64,000 nucleotides of DNA from Oleiphilus messinensis (lineage in GTDB: Bacteria; Pseudomonadota; Gammaproteobacteria; Pseudomonadales; Oleiphilaceae), in NCBI RefSeq assembly GCF_002162375.1, contig NZ_CP021425.1, positions 3,985,001-4,049,000 on the forward strand. Reading direction: 5' to 3'. A model generated the notes under the pieces. The model saw only the letters and a list, made by a program, of their open reading frames with translations. It had not been told where the DNA came from and made no database searches. Position numbers and translations under genes: made by a program. This document shows positions 1-10,032 of this stretch, one piece after another (positions within the stretch are counted from its first letter, which is position 1; each line of letters opens with the position of its first letter).

Positions 1-623
1 GTGAGTAGAGTAATTTCATAATCAAATTCGACCACGCCCTCTACAATAACTTTTCCCGCTCCAGCGCGCCCACCTTCCTGCGCGTAATCCCAGGCTCGGT
101 CCACATCCTCATTTGTTCGGACAAAACTTTGCCCCTTGCCGGATGAACTCATAATCGGCTTTACGATACAGGGATAGCCAATTTGCTTAACCGCCTCACG
201 AAAGCTGTCGACATCAACAGCGAATTGATAAGTCGATGTCGGCAAACCCAGTTCTTCAGCAGCCAAACATCTGATACCTTCTCTGTTCATGGTTAAATGT
301 ACCGCCCGCGCGGACGGAACAACCGTATATCCTTCGTTCTCAAGCTTTACCAACTCGGCGGTCGCGATAGCCTCAATCTCTGGAACGATAAAGTCAGGTT
401 TTTCAGACTCAATTACATTTCTTAATTCATCTGAATTAAGCATATCTATCACGTAAGAGCGATGCGCAACCTGCATACCAGGTGCATGTTGATAACGGTC
501 TACTGCAATTACCTCTACACCTAAACGCTGTAACTCGATAATCACTTCTTTTCCCAACTCTCCAGCACCACACAACATCACTTTAGTTGCGCTCACCGAC
601 AAAGGCGTTCCAATTGTAGCCAT
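1..623 (-). CDS. purT: Formate-dependent GAR transformylase PurT, N-terminal part (cut by window edge)
   Basis: PurT uses formate and ATP to formylate glycinamide ribonucleotide in the third step of de novo purine synthesis, without folate. About 207 codons are present; the C-terminal half lies beyond position 1. The product begins [20 protein letters not shown] and continues with [18 protein letters not shown], the nucleotide-binding pre-ATP-grasp fold of PurT/PurK proteins. Near residue 160 comes the ATP-grasp segment with [15 protein letters not shown], the glycine-rich ATP loop. The ATG at 621-623 is preceded by a GAGAGAGG ribosome site. PurT and PurK are related, but the N-terminus fits PurT. 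It shares purine synthesis with purL 3.5 kb away but is not in its operon. Confidence 0.93.
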   Translation of the reverse strand, partial: MATIGTPLSVSATKVMLCGAGELGKEVIIELQRLGVEVIAVDRYQHAPGMQVAHRSYVIDMLNSDELRNVIESEKPDFIVPEIEAIATAELVKLENEGYTVVPSARAVHLTMNREGIRCLAAEELGLPTSTYQFAVDVDSFREAVKQIGYPCIVKPIMSSSGKGQSFVRTNEDVDRAWDYAQEGGRAGAGKVIVEGVVEFDYEITLL

Positions 624-780
624 TTAACCCTCTCTCTACGTTTTGACTATTTTTTTCGAATACTTATTATTGATTCAACTTCAAATGACTATTTAAATCG
701 AATCACTTCTAAAAACTATCGATAATCCTTACCCGACCTGAGTAGACCTAATTCCTGACTATTTTGAATACATCAAGTAA

Positions 781-975
781 TCACCAGGAAAACTTTTGTT
801 TTTGACGCTCAGTAACGGCAATCATGACCTGTCTCTTCTGCTCATCATCCATTCGCCCCCAAAAACTGATCTCCTGACCTGAACGCTGACAACCAATACA
901 CAAATCATCTTCATCCAGAGCACACACCCCAACGCAGGGCGATTTCACTGATTCTGTTTGAGACACACTACACAC
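781..975 (-). CDS. DUF1289 family small cysteine-rich protein
   Basis: A 64-residue protein with the cysteine pattern of DUF1289: SPCVGVC (Cys14, Cys18) and LCIGCQRS (Cys26, Cys29), followed by a Trp/Arg-rich helix. The four cysteines look like a small metal site, but the function is unknown. The start is not secure: position 975 gives GTG with a poor ribosome site, and a second in-frame GTG lies three codons downstream at 966. The conserved core starts at residue 12, so either start keeps the domain. It lies between purT and the carbonic-anhydrase-like gene on the same strand and may be cotranscribed with the latter, 48 bases upstream. Confidence 0.85.
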   Translation of the reverse strand: MCSVSQTESVKSPCVGVCALDEDDLCIGCQRSGQEISFWGRMDDEQKRQVMIAVTERQKQKFSW

Positions 976-1023
976 CCATAATTAAATAGCTGATTGGAAT
1001 TTTTAATTGAGACTTGAATAACA

Positions 1024-1554
1024 CTACCGAGGAGCTTGCAGCTCAAGGGAGCTTTTATAGCGCTTCCCATTCTTGACATAATGATCTGCACTCACTTCGA
1101 GTATTTTTTGCTCCATCGCTGAAAGCGCGCGTTTGACCTTTCCCGGACTACCCACTACCAGAGAACCATCGGGTATAACCGCCTTTTCAGGAATCAAAGT
1201 ATTGGAACCAATCAAGCAATATTTACCGATTTTAGCTCCATTCAAAACTACAGCATTAATACCGATCAAGGAAAAGTCGCCCACTTCACAACCATGAACT
1301 GTAGCATGATGACCAACCGTTACCCCTTCCCCCAAGACACACGGGAATCCTTCATCCGCGTGCAGCACTGCTGCATCCTGGACATTCGTACGGGGCCCGA
1401 CGGTAATCTTGGCGCAATCAGCCCTGACAACAGCATTAAACCAAATACTGGCTTCTTTACTAATTACAGCATTCCCTATAACCGTTGCATTGTCTGCAAT
1501 GAAGGCCACCTCTTCATGAACTTCCACTTTATCAGGCCCCAACTGGTAGATCAT
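1024..1554 (-). CDS. Gamma-carbonic-anhydrase family protein (YrdA/PaaY-like)
   Basis: A 176-residue left-handed beta-helix protein of the gamma carbonic anhydrase family. Hexapeptide-repeat turns run through most of the chain (for example ADNATVIGNAVI, IGINAVVLNGAKIGKYCLIG). Histidines in VLHADEG and in VGHHATVHGC sit at the positions that bind the metal between subunits of the trimer. The C-terminal helix follows the GSPGKVKR loop. The family includes true carbonic anhydrases and proteins with no proven activity such as YrdA, so hydration of CO2 is an inference. The ATG at 1554 has GAGGA seven bases upstream. The usual length of this family is 170-185 residues. Confidence 0.9.
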   Translation of the reverse strand: MIYQLGPDKVEVHEEVAFIADNATVIGNAVISKEASIWFNAVVRADCAKITVGPRTNVQDAAVLHADEGFPCVLGEGVTVGHHATVHGCEVGDFSLIGINAVVLNGAKIGKYCLIGSNTLIPEKAVIPDGSLVVGSPGKVKRALSAMEQKILEVSADHYVKNGKRYKSSLELQAPR

Positions 1555-1693
1555 AATGCTTCCTCTGGCTTGAGAGTAATAAATTGAATTCGGTACGCGG
1601 AGTGAATTCCCATTTGATGCAATTCAAAAGCATCACTAAATCATCGCGTATAGATTGCGCGTACCGTGATTTTTTTTTCAGGCAGTGACAACA

Positions 1694-2275
1694 CTACTTC
1701 TTTTCGACTTTGACGAGCGAATCTATCTCAAAAACGACGTTTAAAAACTCCGACAAAATGACTGCAGATAGCCCCCAGATCAAATAATCTTCATAGTTGA
1801 ATCTCGGAACGTGGTACACACACTGCTCAAAGGACAAACAGTCGTATCCATGAGGCTGATTTTCCAGAAAAAAACTGATGGGAACATTAAAAATACTCGC
1901 GATTTCAGCTTCATTCGGGACCAACTGAACATCAACAGGCACAACCCCCACATACGGGGTAACCACAATACCATGCTTCGAAACAACCTGACTCAAACGC
2001 CCCGCGACCTGAACATCCCGCGGCGAAATTCCAACCTCTTCTTCTGTTTCTCGAAGCGCGGTATGCATCAAGGATAAATCCGTCTCGTCCTGCTTACCGC
2101 CGGGAAACGCGACCTGGCCGCTATGGGTACCCAAATGCGGAGATCGCAAAGTAAATATAAGTTCAGGCTCTCGTGGATTATTTACGATTGGAAGAAGAAC
2201 TGCAGCGTGGGGAAACGAGTAATTTAAATCCCTGGGTGAACTGCCCTTCAATTTATCACGAATATCGATCAACAA
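1694..2275 (-). CDS. nudL: CoA pyrophosphatase-type Nudix hydrolase (NudL-like)
   Basis: A 193-residue Nudix protein expected to cleave coenzyme A and acyl-CoA to 3',5'-ADP and phosphopantetheine. The CoA-specific motif appears as TLRSPHLGTHSGQVAFPGG, and the Nudix helix as LRETEEEVGI, with the catalytic glutamates in REXXEE. The arginine found after HL in E. coli NudL is glycine here. Translation must begin at a TTG (2275 or 2272), because an in-frame TGA lies two codons upstream and no ATG or GTG is available before the conserved region. It is monocistronic as far as can be seen. Confidence 0.86.
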   Translation of the reverse strand: MLIDIRDKLKGSSPRDLNYSFPHAAVLLPIVNNPREPELIFTLRSPHLGTHSGQVAFPGGKQDETDLSLMHTALRETEEEVGISPRDVQVAGRLSQVVSKHGIVVTPYVGVVPVDVQLVPNEAEIASIFNVPISFFLENQPHGYDCLSFEQCVYHVPRFNYEDYLIWGLSAVILSEFLNVVFEIDSLVKVEKK

Positions 2276-2640
2276 CGTTCAGTAACTCTCTCGGTTGTTT
2301 GTAAAAGTATTTATACTCAGGATCTGTATTTAGCCGCTATAAAAACGCGAATACAAGGATTTTTCGGAAAACAGCCACACATCGACCTTCATCTTGTTAT
2401 ACTCGTGTGGAGTTCAGACAAAATGGGGAAGGTTTAAAAGCACCTATCGGCTCATGTCTATCAGGCGCTTATCTAAATTGGATACGAACTATTAATCGCG
2501 CTACGAACTTGCTGAATTGAATTCAAACTCAGTACATGTATATGAATCCAGTGCAAGACCATCGTTTTGACTTCCAATACCTTACCTTTTCTTGATACAA
2601 AAGCTCAAGTTAAGATCAATTAGCAATAATAAGGATTTTT
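2276..2640. other. Divergent intergenic spacer, nudL / zinc-ribbon Nudix gene
   Basis: About 365 bases between two divergently transcribed Nudix genes, so promoters for both must lie here. A weak sigma-70-like pair (TTGAAT, 16-base gap, TATATG) faces the plus-strand gene but matches the consensus at only four of six positions each. No hairpin terminator, repeat or RNA gene is visible. Confidence 0.4.
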
Positions 2641-3183
2641 ATGAAATTTTGCAGCTTATGTGCAACTCCGGTAGTACAGAAGATTCCGGAGGGCGATAGT
2701 CGACTTCGCTATGTCTGTCCAGGCTGTGGAGAAATACATTACCAAAACCCGAATATTGTCGCGGGCACAATCCCCGTTTATGAGAACAAAATATTACTCT
2801 GCAAACGTGCAATTGAACCTCGAAAAGGCTTTTGGACCCTACCCGCCGGTTTTATGGAAAACCAGGAAACCACTACAGAAGCCGCTGTGCGTGAAACCTG
2901 GGAAGAAGCGCTCGCACGAGTCAAACTTGGCACACTCTATACGCTGTTCAACATTCCGCAGATTGATCAGGTTCACCTCTTCTTTCTAGCAACGATTAAG
3001 GACGGCCAGTACGGCGTGGGAGAAGAAAGCCTGGAGACGCGTTTATTCTCAGAAAGCGAAATCCCGTGGGATGAAATTTCTTTTCCGACCGTTAAGAAAA
3101 CCCTTCAATATTTTATTGAGGACAGATCGAATCAAGAGTTCCCATTACGCGTTGAGGATATTGTCAGAGATCGAAAAACCTGA
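2641..3183 (+). CDS. Nudix hydrolase with N-terminal zinc ribbon
   Basis: A 180-residue protein joining a zinc ribbon to a Nudix domain, an arrangement shared with NADH pyrophosphatase but shorter than E. coli NudC. The ribbon uses Cys4, Cys7, Cys26 and Cys29 (FCSLC...VCPGC). The Nudix box runs GFMENQETTTEAAVRETWEE, with all catalytic acidic residues; the glycine expected near its end is leucine. The substrate is not evident. NAD-derived or ADP-ribose-type nucleotides are the usual targets of related proteins. The ATG is preceded by AAGGA at six bases. It stands alone, divergent from nudL and convergent with the YqfO-type gene. Confidence 0.88.
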   Translation: MKFCSLCATPVVQKIPEGDSRLRYVCPGCGEIHYQNPNIVAGTIPVYENKILLCKRAIEPRKGFWTLPAGFMENQETTTEAAVRETWEEALARVKLGTLYTLFNIPQIDQVHLFFLATIKDGQYGVGEESLETRLFSESEIPWDEISFPTVKKTLQYFIEDRSNQEFPLRVEDIVRDRKT

Positions 3184-3228
3184 GGTCGAGGGCACTTCAC
3201 CTTCAATCTGTATGGAAGAGCTATGCGC

Positions 3229-3540
3229 TCAAAACACCTCCAAACGCCACACATCATAAGCAGGCTCCTCATAAGGGTGGGCCTTTTTCATCGCCAGAAT
3301 TGCCGGTTTGATAAGTTCATCGGAACACACCAATTCAACCCGGTACTCTGAAACCTTTTCTATCTCTCCCTGGCTCCCAATATATGGATTACTACCACTC
3401 AAGGGCCGAAACTGTCCGACACCTTTGACCTGCCAACAACACTTGTCATATTCACCAATTTTGCCCGCACCGGACGAAAAAAGTGCATTTTTGACTTCAT
3501 CCAGATTTTCTTCGGGTACGTACACTACTATCTTGTACAT
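3229..3540 (-). CDS. YqfO/NIF3-associated domain protein
   Basis: A 103-residue protein matching the stand-alone PII/CutA-like domain that is inserted in some NIF3/YqfO proteins. Typical features are the opening YKIVVYVPEENLDEVKNALF, the central GxGQFRPLSGSNPYIG loop, and the closing AHPYEEPAYDVW signature. The molecular role is unknown; the His-Pro-Tyr-Glu-Glu motif suggests binding of a metal or small ligand. GGAGA lies about ten bases before the ATG at 3540. It is convergent with the Nudix gene on the plus strand, with 45 bases between stops. Confidence 0.85.
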   Translation of the reverse strand: MYKIVVYVPEENLDEVKNALFSSGAGKIGEYDKCCWQVKGVGQFRPLSGSNPYIGSQGEIEKVSEYRVELVCSDELIKPAILAMKKAHPYEEPAYDVWRLEVF

Positions 3541-4049
3541 ATTTTTACTTCTCCTATATCACCAGACCCATTTCGATGCATCTGAAAGCTTAAAGTCTGA
3601 CTCAAGCACACTTTATGACATCTTGAACCAAAGTTATCCACAGGCCAGAAATCTTTATCCACATCCCGAGAAACCTTAAAGTTCTCCACAGATTCTGTGG
3701 ATATCTATGGGGATATATTTTGGGAAAAGCCCTGAAAGCCCCGTCATTAGTGCATCCGATACAACTTGCCGACTTTTTATACCGGATTATTATTTGCATA
3801 TTTATCAATAACTTACATTTGTCAATAACAAAGATGCGCAAAATCATACATTTCTGTGGTGCTAAATGAGTCAGTTTTCTGTCAGCTGTGCATATTTATT
3901 TTGTGTCAATATCAAAATAACAAATATTTTTCGCTTTTTCCTATTGCAGAGCACAATATTATTTGAAATATGAATGAACGTTAATATTTATATACGGTTC
4001 GTTACATTTAGCAACATCACAGTTACAATCATTTCCGGATCAACAAGCG
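3541..4049. other. AT-rich intergenic region between purL and the YqfO-type gene
   Basis: A non-coding stretch of about 510 bases, clearly more AT-rich than its surroundings, especially 3840-4010. It contains a cluster of DnaA-box sequences (listed separately) at its left end. Short open frames here have no ribosome site and no recognisable protein. GATC sites are nearly absent, so it does not look like an enterobacterial, Dam-rich origin. It must also hold the promoter of the YqfO-type gene, as purL reads toward it from the other side and ends in a terminator. Confidence 0.5.
3634..3704. promoter_or_regulatory. Cluster of four DnaA-box-like sites
   Basis: Two perfect TTATCCACA sites lie at 3634-3642 and 3655-3663. 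A one-mismatch site, TTCTCCACA, is at 3682-3690, and an inverted one-mismatch site, TGTGGATAT, is at 3696-3704. The last two form the palindrome CCACAGATTCTGTGG (3686-3700). Four sites in 71 bases beside AT-rich DNA could be a replication origin, or a DnaA titration or reactivation locus. The dnaA, dnaN, gyrB, mnmG and parAB genes that usually mark an origin are not in this window. Confidence 0.5.
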
Positions 4050-4079
4050 AAAAAAAACCCGGGCTACCGGGCTTTTTTA
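4050..4079 (-). terminator. Rho-independent terminator of purL
   Basis: On the minus strand, just after the purL stop, a GC stem (CCCGG/CCGGG around a four-base loop) is flanked by a run of A and followed by seven T. The A and T runs on both sides could also let it work in the opposite direction. Confidence 0.85.
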
Positions 4080-4130
4080 AACAGCTTAATATTCAACCTG
4101 AACTTGAATAGCGATCTTCGAATAGCAGGC

Positions 4131-7100
4131 CTATTTGCACCACTTACGTGCATTCCTGAACATTCGCATCCAGGGACCGTCTTCCGTCCAGCTTTCAGGA
4201 TACCAAGAGTTTTGAACCGAACGAAAAACACGCTCAGGATGGGGCATCATTATTGTAAAACGGCCATCTTTGTTCGTCACACTGGTAACGCCACCGGGCG
4301 AACCATTCGGATTAGCAGGATATCGCTCGGTTCCTCGACCATAATTATCGATATACCGAAGTGCGACCTGCGATGACTCAAGTAATGCCGCCTGTCTGGA
4401 TTCATCCTGCCATTCGGCTCTCCCTTCACCATGCGCCACAACCACAGGCAGCTGAGACCCTCCCATACCATCAAGTATGACCGCATTGGATTTCATGATC
4501 TCTAACATAGTAACGCGGGCTTCGAATTGCTCAGAGCGGTTACGCACGAAATGCGGCCAGTTTTCCGACCCAGGAATCAGTTCGTGCAAATTCGACATCA
4601 TCTGGCAACCATTACACACCCCAAGCGCAAGCGTATCCTGGCGATCAAAAAAGGCCGCGAATTCATCTCTCGCTCTGGAATTGAACAAAATAGATTTTGC
4701 CCACCCTTCACCCGCGCCCAACACATCGCCGTAAGAGAAACCACCACATGCCGCAAGCATCCGGAAATCCCCGAGGGATACCAAACCGTTAATCAGGTCA
4801 CTCATGTGCACATCGACTGCTTCGAAACCGGCTCGATCAAAAGCTGCAGCCATCTCAACCTGACCATTAACACCCTGCTCACGCAATATCGCGACCCTTG
4901 GGCGCGCACCAGCCTGAATAAATGGAGCAGCAATATCTTCACTCGGGTCAAAGGTCAAGGTTGCAGACAAGCCGGGATCTGAGGCATCGCTAATGCCTTC
5001 ATATTCCTCTTTGGCACACTCTGAGTTGTCCCGCAGTGACTGAATCTCATAACTGGTGCGAGACCAAAGCTGCTGAAAATAAACCCGGGTATTATCGATG
5101 ACAGGATCATCCTCAAACAAAAACCGAATCCGATCAGAATCATTTAAAGCACCAATCACGAGGGTATGCTCTCCAAGGCCTGCTGCAGTAAATTGTTGCA
5201 ACACTTCCTCAGTGTGCTCCTTCTTCACCTGTACAACAGCCCCCAACTCCTCGTTAAACAACTCCCGGACAAAATGGGTTTCGTTTTCAGCCAGATAATC
5301 CAGACGGATGTCTACCCCGACATGCCCGGCAAATGCCATTTCACAAAGTGTTGTGAACAAACCACCATCGGAGCGGTCATGATAGGCGAGTAACTTACCG
5401 TCAGCGTTCAAACCCTGAACTACGGCAAAAAACGCTTTTAAATCTTCAGGGTCATCCAAGTCCGGCGCAACTGCACCGATCTGGTTGTAAACCTGCGCCA
5501 ATGCCGAGCCACCTAACCGATTCTGACCATTCGCCAAATCAATCAATATTAGATCGGTATCGCCTTTATCATTCACCAGTTGCGGGGTCAAAGTCTGGCG
5601 AACATCAGTAACCGGTGCAAATCCACTGATAATTAAAGAAAGTGGCGCGGTCATCGTCTGAGTATCATCACCATCTTCCCAGACCGTTTTCATTGACATT
5701 GAATCCTTGCCCACCGGGATCGTGATCCCCAATGCCGGACACAACTCCATACCTACCGCTTTGACCGTGTCATAAAGTTTTTCATCTTCACCGGAATGGC
5801 CTGCAGCGGCCATCCAATTGGCAGACAACTTTATTTTGCTGATATCTTCAATTTGTGCTGCGGCGAGGTTGGTAATTGCTTCCCCAACTGCCATACGGCC
5901 TGAGGCAGGCGCATCGATAATCGCGATTGGAGTGCGTTCCCCCATTGCCATCGCTTCACCGCAGTATGAATCATAGCTGGCGCAGGTCACAGCAACATCG
6001 GCTACAGGCACTTGCCAGGGACCGACCATTTGATCCCGGGTAACCATCCCGGTAATGGACCGGTCTCCGATTGTAATTAAGAACTGTTTACTCGCGACCG
6101 AAGGTACCTGAAGTATTCGCTCTGCGGCATCATTGGGATCGATAGCAGTCGAATCGATTACCGGCTTGGTAAAAGTCTTGCGCTCCACTTGACGGTGCAT
6201 TTTTGGCGGCTTGCCAAACAAGACACTCATCGGTAAATCAACGGGCGTATTATTAAAGTGGGAGTCCGATAATCCGAGATGCATCTCTTCTGTCGCTTCA
6301 CCCACTATCGCATACGGACAACGTTCCCGCTCACAAAGAGCATCGAAAACAGGTAATTGCTCATCGCCGACAGCGAGTACATAACGCTCCTGAGATTCAT
6401 TACACCAAATCGCCAACGGTGACATGCCCGGCTCATCATTCGGAATATCTCGCAGTTCGAATTTCCCCCCTCTGTTTCCATCTTTGACCAGTTCGGGGAA
6501 AGCATTCGATAGCCCCCCTGCACCAACGTCATGGATAAACATAATCGGGTTTTGTTCGCCCATTTGCCAACAACGGTCTATTACCTCCTGGCAACGGCGC
6601 TCCATCTCAGGGTTACCCCTCTGCACGGAAGCAAAGTCAAGATCTTCATGACTGGAGCCAGAGTCCATCGAAGACGCGGCCCCGCCGCCCAATCCGATCA
6701 ACATGGCCGGACCACCCAGCACGATCAATTTCGCGCCAACAGGAATCTCTCCCTTTTCCACATGCTCGGCTCGAATATTCCCCAGACCACCAGCGATCAT
6801 AATCGGTTTGTGGTAGCCCTTGAGCTCCATACCGTCCGGGCCCGGCACCATCTCTTCATACGCCCGGAAATACCCCGTCAGATTGGGGCGACCAAATTCA
6901 TTGTTGAATGCGGCACCACCCAAAGGCCCATCTATCATTATATCCAGCGCTGATACAATGCGATCAGGTTTACCAAAGTCATTCTCCCAGGGTTTCACAT
7001 AGCCGGGAATCTTGAGGTTGGATACGGTAAACCCCGTTAAGCCAGCTTTCGGCTTTGCGCCACGCCCCGTCGCACCTTCATCCCGTATTTCCCCACCCGA

Positions 7101-8033
7101 TCCGGTTGCAGCACCGGGGAAGGGTGAAATTGCGGTAGGATGATTGTGGGTTTCAACCTTCATTAATATGTGGATGTCTTCCGTGGTAGCACCATAAACA
7201 TTGTTCGCTGGTGCCGGAAAGAAACGCCCCGCACTGGAGCCTTCCATAACTGCAGCATTATCTTTGTAGGCCGATAAGACACCAGTAGCATTGGCTTCAT
7301 AGGTATTCTTGATCATGCCAAAAAGTGACTTATCCTGAGCTTCCCCGTCGATTTCCCAACTGGCATTGAAAATTTTATGACGACAATGTTCAGAGTTGGC
7401 TTGAGCAAACATCATCAATTCGACATCGGTAGGGTTTCGGTCTAACCCCTGATAGGCTTCCACCAGATAATCAATCTCATCTTCAGCAAGTGCAAGCCCG
7501 AGTGATCGGTTTGCTTCTGTCAGAGCCCCTTTTCCTGCCCCTAATATATCGACTTGGGTCATTTCTTCTGGATGAGCATGACTAAACAAGAGCTCAGCCC
7601 CACCCATTTCATGGAAAACCGTCTCGGTCATTCGGTCATGGAGCATCTCAGCAATCTGTTCTCGCTCCGACCGTTTCAGCTTTTCGGTAGCCGTGACATA
7701 GTAAGCAATACCACGCTCAATACGCGTGATAGCACGCAACCCGCAGTTGTGTGCGATATCGGTTGCTTTACTGGACCAGGGAGAAATCGTGCCTGGACGA
7801 GGCACAACGAGGAACAACACCCCTGATGGCGACTCGGACTGCGCCAACGGGCCATAGCTTAACAAGCGATTGAGCACCGCCATTTGATCTGAAGACATAA
7901 CCTCCTCAGAATCAACAAAATGCATGTATTCGGCATAAATCGACTCGACTTCCGGCAGGACGGATTTTACCCGGTTGAACAGTCTCTTTTTACGAAAAGC
8001 GGATAAGGCAGGTGCACCACGCAACTCTAACAT
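4131..8033 (-). CDS. purL: Phosphoribosylformylglycinamidine synthase PurL (large single-chain form)
   Basis: PurL converts FGAR, glutamine and ATP to FGAM in step four of purine synthesis. At 1300 residues this is the large fused proteobacterial form: an N-terminal PurS-like domain, linker, two AIRS-type ATPase halves, and a C-terminal class I glutaminase. Visible signatures include [12 protein letters not shown]-type sequence ([15 protein letters not shown]) near residue 210, [20 protein letters not shown], and [14 protein letters not shown]. The glutaminase nucleophile is in [15 protein letters not shown], and the catalytic His lies in [10 protein letters not shown] near the C-terminus. 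The ATG at 8033 starts [18 protein letters not shown], as expected for the family, with GAGGA 11 bases upstream. Monocistronic, ending at a strong terminator. Confidence 0.98.
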   Translation of the reverse strand: MLELRGAPALSAFRKKRLFNRVKSVLPEVESIYAEYMHFVDSEEVMSSDQMAVLNRLLSYGPLAQSESPSGVLFLVVPRPGTISPWSSKATDIAHNCGLRAITRIERGIAYYVTATEKLKRSEREQIAEMLHDRMTETVFHEMGGAELLFSHAHPEEMTQVDILGAGKGALTEANRSLGLALAEDEIDYLVEAYQGLDRNPTDVELMMFAQANSEHCRHKIFNASWEIDGEAQDKSLFGMIKNTYEANATGVLSAYKDNAAVMEGSSAGRFFPAPANNVYGATTEDIHILMKVETHNHPTAISPFPGAATGSGGEIRDEGATGRGAKPKAGLTGFTVSNLKIPGYVKPWENDFGKPDRIVSALDIMIDGPLGGAAFNNEFGRPNLTGYFRAYEEMVPGPDGMELKGYHKPIMIAGGLGNIRAEHVEKGEIPVGAKLIVLGGPAMLIGLGGGAASSMDSGSSHEDLDFASVQRGNPEMERRCQEVIDRCWQMGEQNPIMFIHDVGAGGLSNAFPELVKDGNRGGKFELRDIPNDEPGMSPLAIWCNESQERYVLAVGDEQLPVFDALCERERCPYAIVGEATEEMHLGLSDSHFNNTPVDLPMSVLFGKPPKMHRQVERKTFTKPVIDSTAIDPNDAAERILQVPSVASKQFLITIGDRSITGMVTRDQMVGPWQVPVADVAVTCASYDSYCGEAMAMGERTPIAIIDAPASGRMAVGEAITNLAAAQIEDISKIKLSANWMAAAGHSGEDEKLYDTVKAVGMELCPALGITIPVGKDSMSMKTVWEDGDDTQTMTAPLSLIISGFAPVTDVRQTLTPQLVNDKGDTDLILIDLANGQNRLGGSALAQVYNQIGAVAPDLDDPEDLKAFFAVVQGLNADGKLLAYHDRSDGGLFTTLCEMAFAGHVGVDIRLDYLAENETHFVRELFNEELGAVVQVKKEHTEEVLQQFTAAGLGEHTLVIGALNDSDRIRFLFEDDPVIDNTRVYFQQLWSRTSYEIQSLRDNSECAKEEYEGISDASDPGLSATLTFDPSEDIAAPFIQAGARPRVAILREQGVNGQVEMAAAFDRAGFEAVDVHMSDLINGLVSLGDFRMLAACGGFSYGDVLGAGEGWAKSILFNSRARDEFAAFFDRQDTLALGVCNGCQMMSNLHELIPGSENWPHFVRNRSEQFEARVTMLEIMKSNAVILDGMGGSQLPVVVAHGEGRAEWQDESRQAALLESSQVALRYIDNYGRGTERYPANPNGSPGGVTSVTNKDGRFTIMMPHPERVFRSVQNSWYPESWTEDGPWMRMFRNARKWCK

Positions 8034-8487
8034 CGCTCTGTGATTCCTCGATCAAACAAATTAAAAGGCGCATATGATACTTGATTATCACCCACACTTA
8101 CACAAGAAGAGACAGACTTCGCGAAATTCGCTCGTGAATTGACACGAAATCAGTACATTAGCCGTACCTCAACTGGATCGCGCTCATTTCGATACACTAT
8201 TTTACAAACTTTTTTCAGATGCGTGACACAATAAGTTGACTCCAACAGCACAACCTGAAAACATTTGCACTGTGAAAGGGCAACGCATGTTCCCCAGTCG
8301 CACCAAATAATGTGTCGCTCTAAAGAATGTGTAGTTCTAAAGAATGTGTGGTTCTAAAGAAGGTAAAGCCTAAAAAGTCTGAATAGCGCTCGACACCCAA
8401 GCGACCATAGACAACAGAGTTCAATAACAATACGAACCAGTGCAACTGGGTACAGTGACTTGGTAACGCGGATAACTGCTGACGCGA
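8034..8487. other. Divergent spacer purL / mltF
   Basis: About 450 bases between divergent genes. It must contain both promoters, but no hexamer pair is convincing. No canonical PurR operator is visible. The only clear structure is the 17-base tandem repeat at 8303-8362, which lies on the mltF side. Confidence 0.4.
8303..8362. repeat. 17-base tandem repeat upstream of mltF
   Basis: Two nearly identical copies of CTAAAGAATGTGTNGTT lie at 8320-8336 and 8337-8353 and differ at one base. A degenerate copy with 13 of 17 matches precedes them at 8303-8319, and a truncated copy (CTAAAGAAG) follows at 8354-8362. Confidence 0.85.
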
Positions 8488-10023
8488 ATGATGAAATATT
8501 ACTGTCTAACCTGCGGTATTAATCCGGCCAACAGGGCTACTGCTGTCCCGCGACTTCGCTCGCCTGTCATTTTTCTCTTCCTATCAATTATTTCCCTGCT
8601 AAACGGGTGCACCAGACCCACCGTAGTAGAAAAAATCAATCAGGAAAAAGTACTGCATGTGATTACACGCAACGCGCCTACGATTTACTACGAAGGCAAG
8701 GATGGCCCGGCAGGTTTTGAGTATGAGATTAGCAAACTTTTTGCGGAACATCTGGGGGTAGAACTGCGCCTCCGAGTCGCTGAAAGCGTCACAGAACTCA
8801 ATGATGTTGTTGCCAAAAACTATGCCCACTTTGCAGCAGCAGGCATTGCGGTTACCCCCGCCAAGCTCGAACAGTTTCGCTTCTCGTCCCCCTACATGGA
8901 AGTAACACAGCAACTTGTTTACCGACGAGGCACACAAAAACCTACAGACTTGAGTGACCTGATCGGTAAGCGAATTATCGTGCAACAGGGTAGCCATCAG
9001 GCTGAACGCTTGAGAGACTATCGTCAGGATATCAAGGCGCTCAGTTGGTCCGAAGCGGATGATCTCGATACCTCCGATCTGTTACGTTTAATCACCGAAG
9101 GGGAAGTTGACTACACAGTTCTGGACTCTAATGAGCTTGAGATTTACCAGTCCATGTTCCCCCAAATCAGGTCTGCTTTTCCGCTGTCACATACGGAGAC
9201 GCTTGCCTGGCTCTTCCCGCCAGGAACAGATGAAACGCTCCTGCAAGAGGCCACCGCATTTTTCGCGAAAATCAGCGCCGACGGCACGTTATTGCAGCTT
9301 AAGGAGCGTTACTTTTCTCAAAAGAACAAAATGAATTATGTGGGAGCAAAAACATTCATGACCCACATGAAAAATAGACTGCCGAAATACGAAGACACTT
9401 TTCGTGCCGCGGCTCAGGATTTTGCACTTGACTGGCGACTACTGGCGGCCATTGGTTATCAGGAGTCCCATTGGCGAGCGGACGCAATTTCACCTACTGG
9501 TGTGAAAGGCCTGATGATGTTGACGCGGAATACGGCCAAGGAAATGGGAATCAGCAATCGACTTGATCCCGAACTAAGCATACACGGCGGGGCGAAATAT
9601 TTTACCCGGGTCTATAAAAGGCTTCCTGATCGCATAACTGAACCTGATAGAACCTGGTTTGCCCTCGCAGCATACAACGTCGGCTACGGGCATTTGGAAG
9701 ATGCACGAGTGCTAACTCAAAGATTTGGGAAAGATCCTGACAAATGGGACGATGTCAAAGCGCACCTTCCGCTACTCAGCAAGAAAAAGTGGTACAGCCA
9801 GACACGCTACGGCTATGCCCGAGGTCACGAGCCTGTAGTTTACGTGCGTAATATTCGCCGTTACCTGGACGTACTCTCCTGGATGTCTTCACCTGAACGC
9901 CGGGAACAAATTGCTGAAAAGAGCGAACAATCGGATCCGGCACTGGAGCCTTACAAAGAATCCCCAAAAGCGGAATCCACGATTATTTCCTCATCAATGG
10001 AACACTTACCGCCCACCCTCTAA
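8488..10023 (+). CDS. mltF: Membrane-bound lytic murein transglycosylase F
   Basis: MltF cleaves peptidoglycan glycan strands to 1,6-anhydromuropeptides from the inner face of the outer membrane. The 511-residue product has an N-terminal hydrophobic segment ending in SLLNGC, a lipobox with Cys41; Asn at the -2 position is unusual. A bacterial solute-binding type 3 domain covers about 52-275 (regulatory, binds peptidoglycan fragments in E. coli MltF). An SLT lysozyme-like domain covers about 300-450, with catalytic Glu326 in YQESHWR, followed by SPTGVKGLMML and AAYNVGYGH. The first 20 residues before the hydrophobic segment are polar, so a later start is possible, though the only methionines are at residues 1 and 2. 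It converges on recX, ten bases away. Confidence 0.92.
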   Translation: MMKYYCLTCGINPANRATAVPRLRSPVIFLFLSIISLLNGCTRPTVVEKINQEKVLHVITRNAPTIYYEGKDGPAGFEYEISKLFAEHLGVELRLRVAESVTELNDVVAKNYAHFAAAGIAVTPAKLEQFRFSSPYMEVTQQLVYRRGTQKPTDLSDLIGKRIIVQQGSHQAERLRDYRQDIKALSWSEADDLDTSDLLRLITEGEVDYTVLDSNELEIYQSMFPQIRSAFPLSHTETLAWLFPPGTDETLLQEATAFFAKISADGTLLQLKERYFSQKNKMNYVGAKTFMTHMKNRLPKYEDTFRAAAQDFALDWRLLAAIGYQESHWRADAISPTGVKGLMMLTRNTAKEMGISNRLDPELSIHGGAKYFTRVYKRLPDRITEPDRTWFALAAYNVGYGHLEDARVLTQRFGKDPDKWDDVKAHLPLLSKKKWYSQTRYGYARGHEPVVYVRNIRRYLDVLSWMSSPERREQIAEKSEQSDPALEPYKESPKAESTIISSSMEHLPPTL

Positions 10024-10032
10024 CGCACTTTA

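Noticed and set aside
2100-2160. Arg to Gly change in the CoA-specific motif of nudL as a possible loss of function
   Set aside because: Related pseudomonad proteins, as far as I recall, also lack this arginine, and the rest of the motif and Nudix helix are intact.
2443-2450. GCCGATA on the minus strand, like a sigma-28 -10 box
   Set aside because: No matching -35 element at the right distance, and the downstream gene (nudL) is not a flagellar gene.
3602-3847. An 81-codon open frame on the minus strand in the purL spacer
   Set aside because: It crosses the DnaA-box cluster, has no ribosome site, and the protein resembles nothing recognisable.
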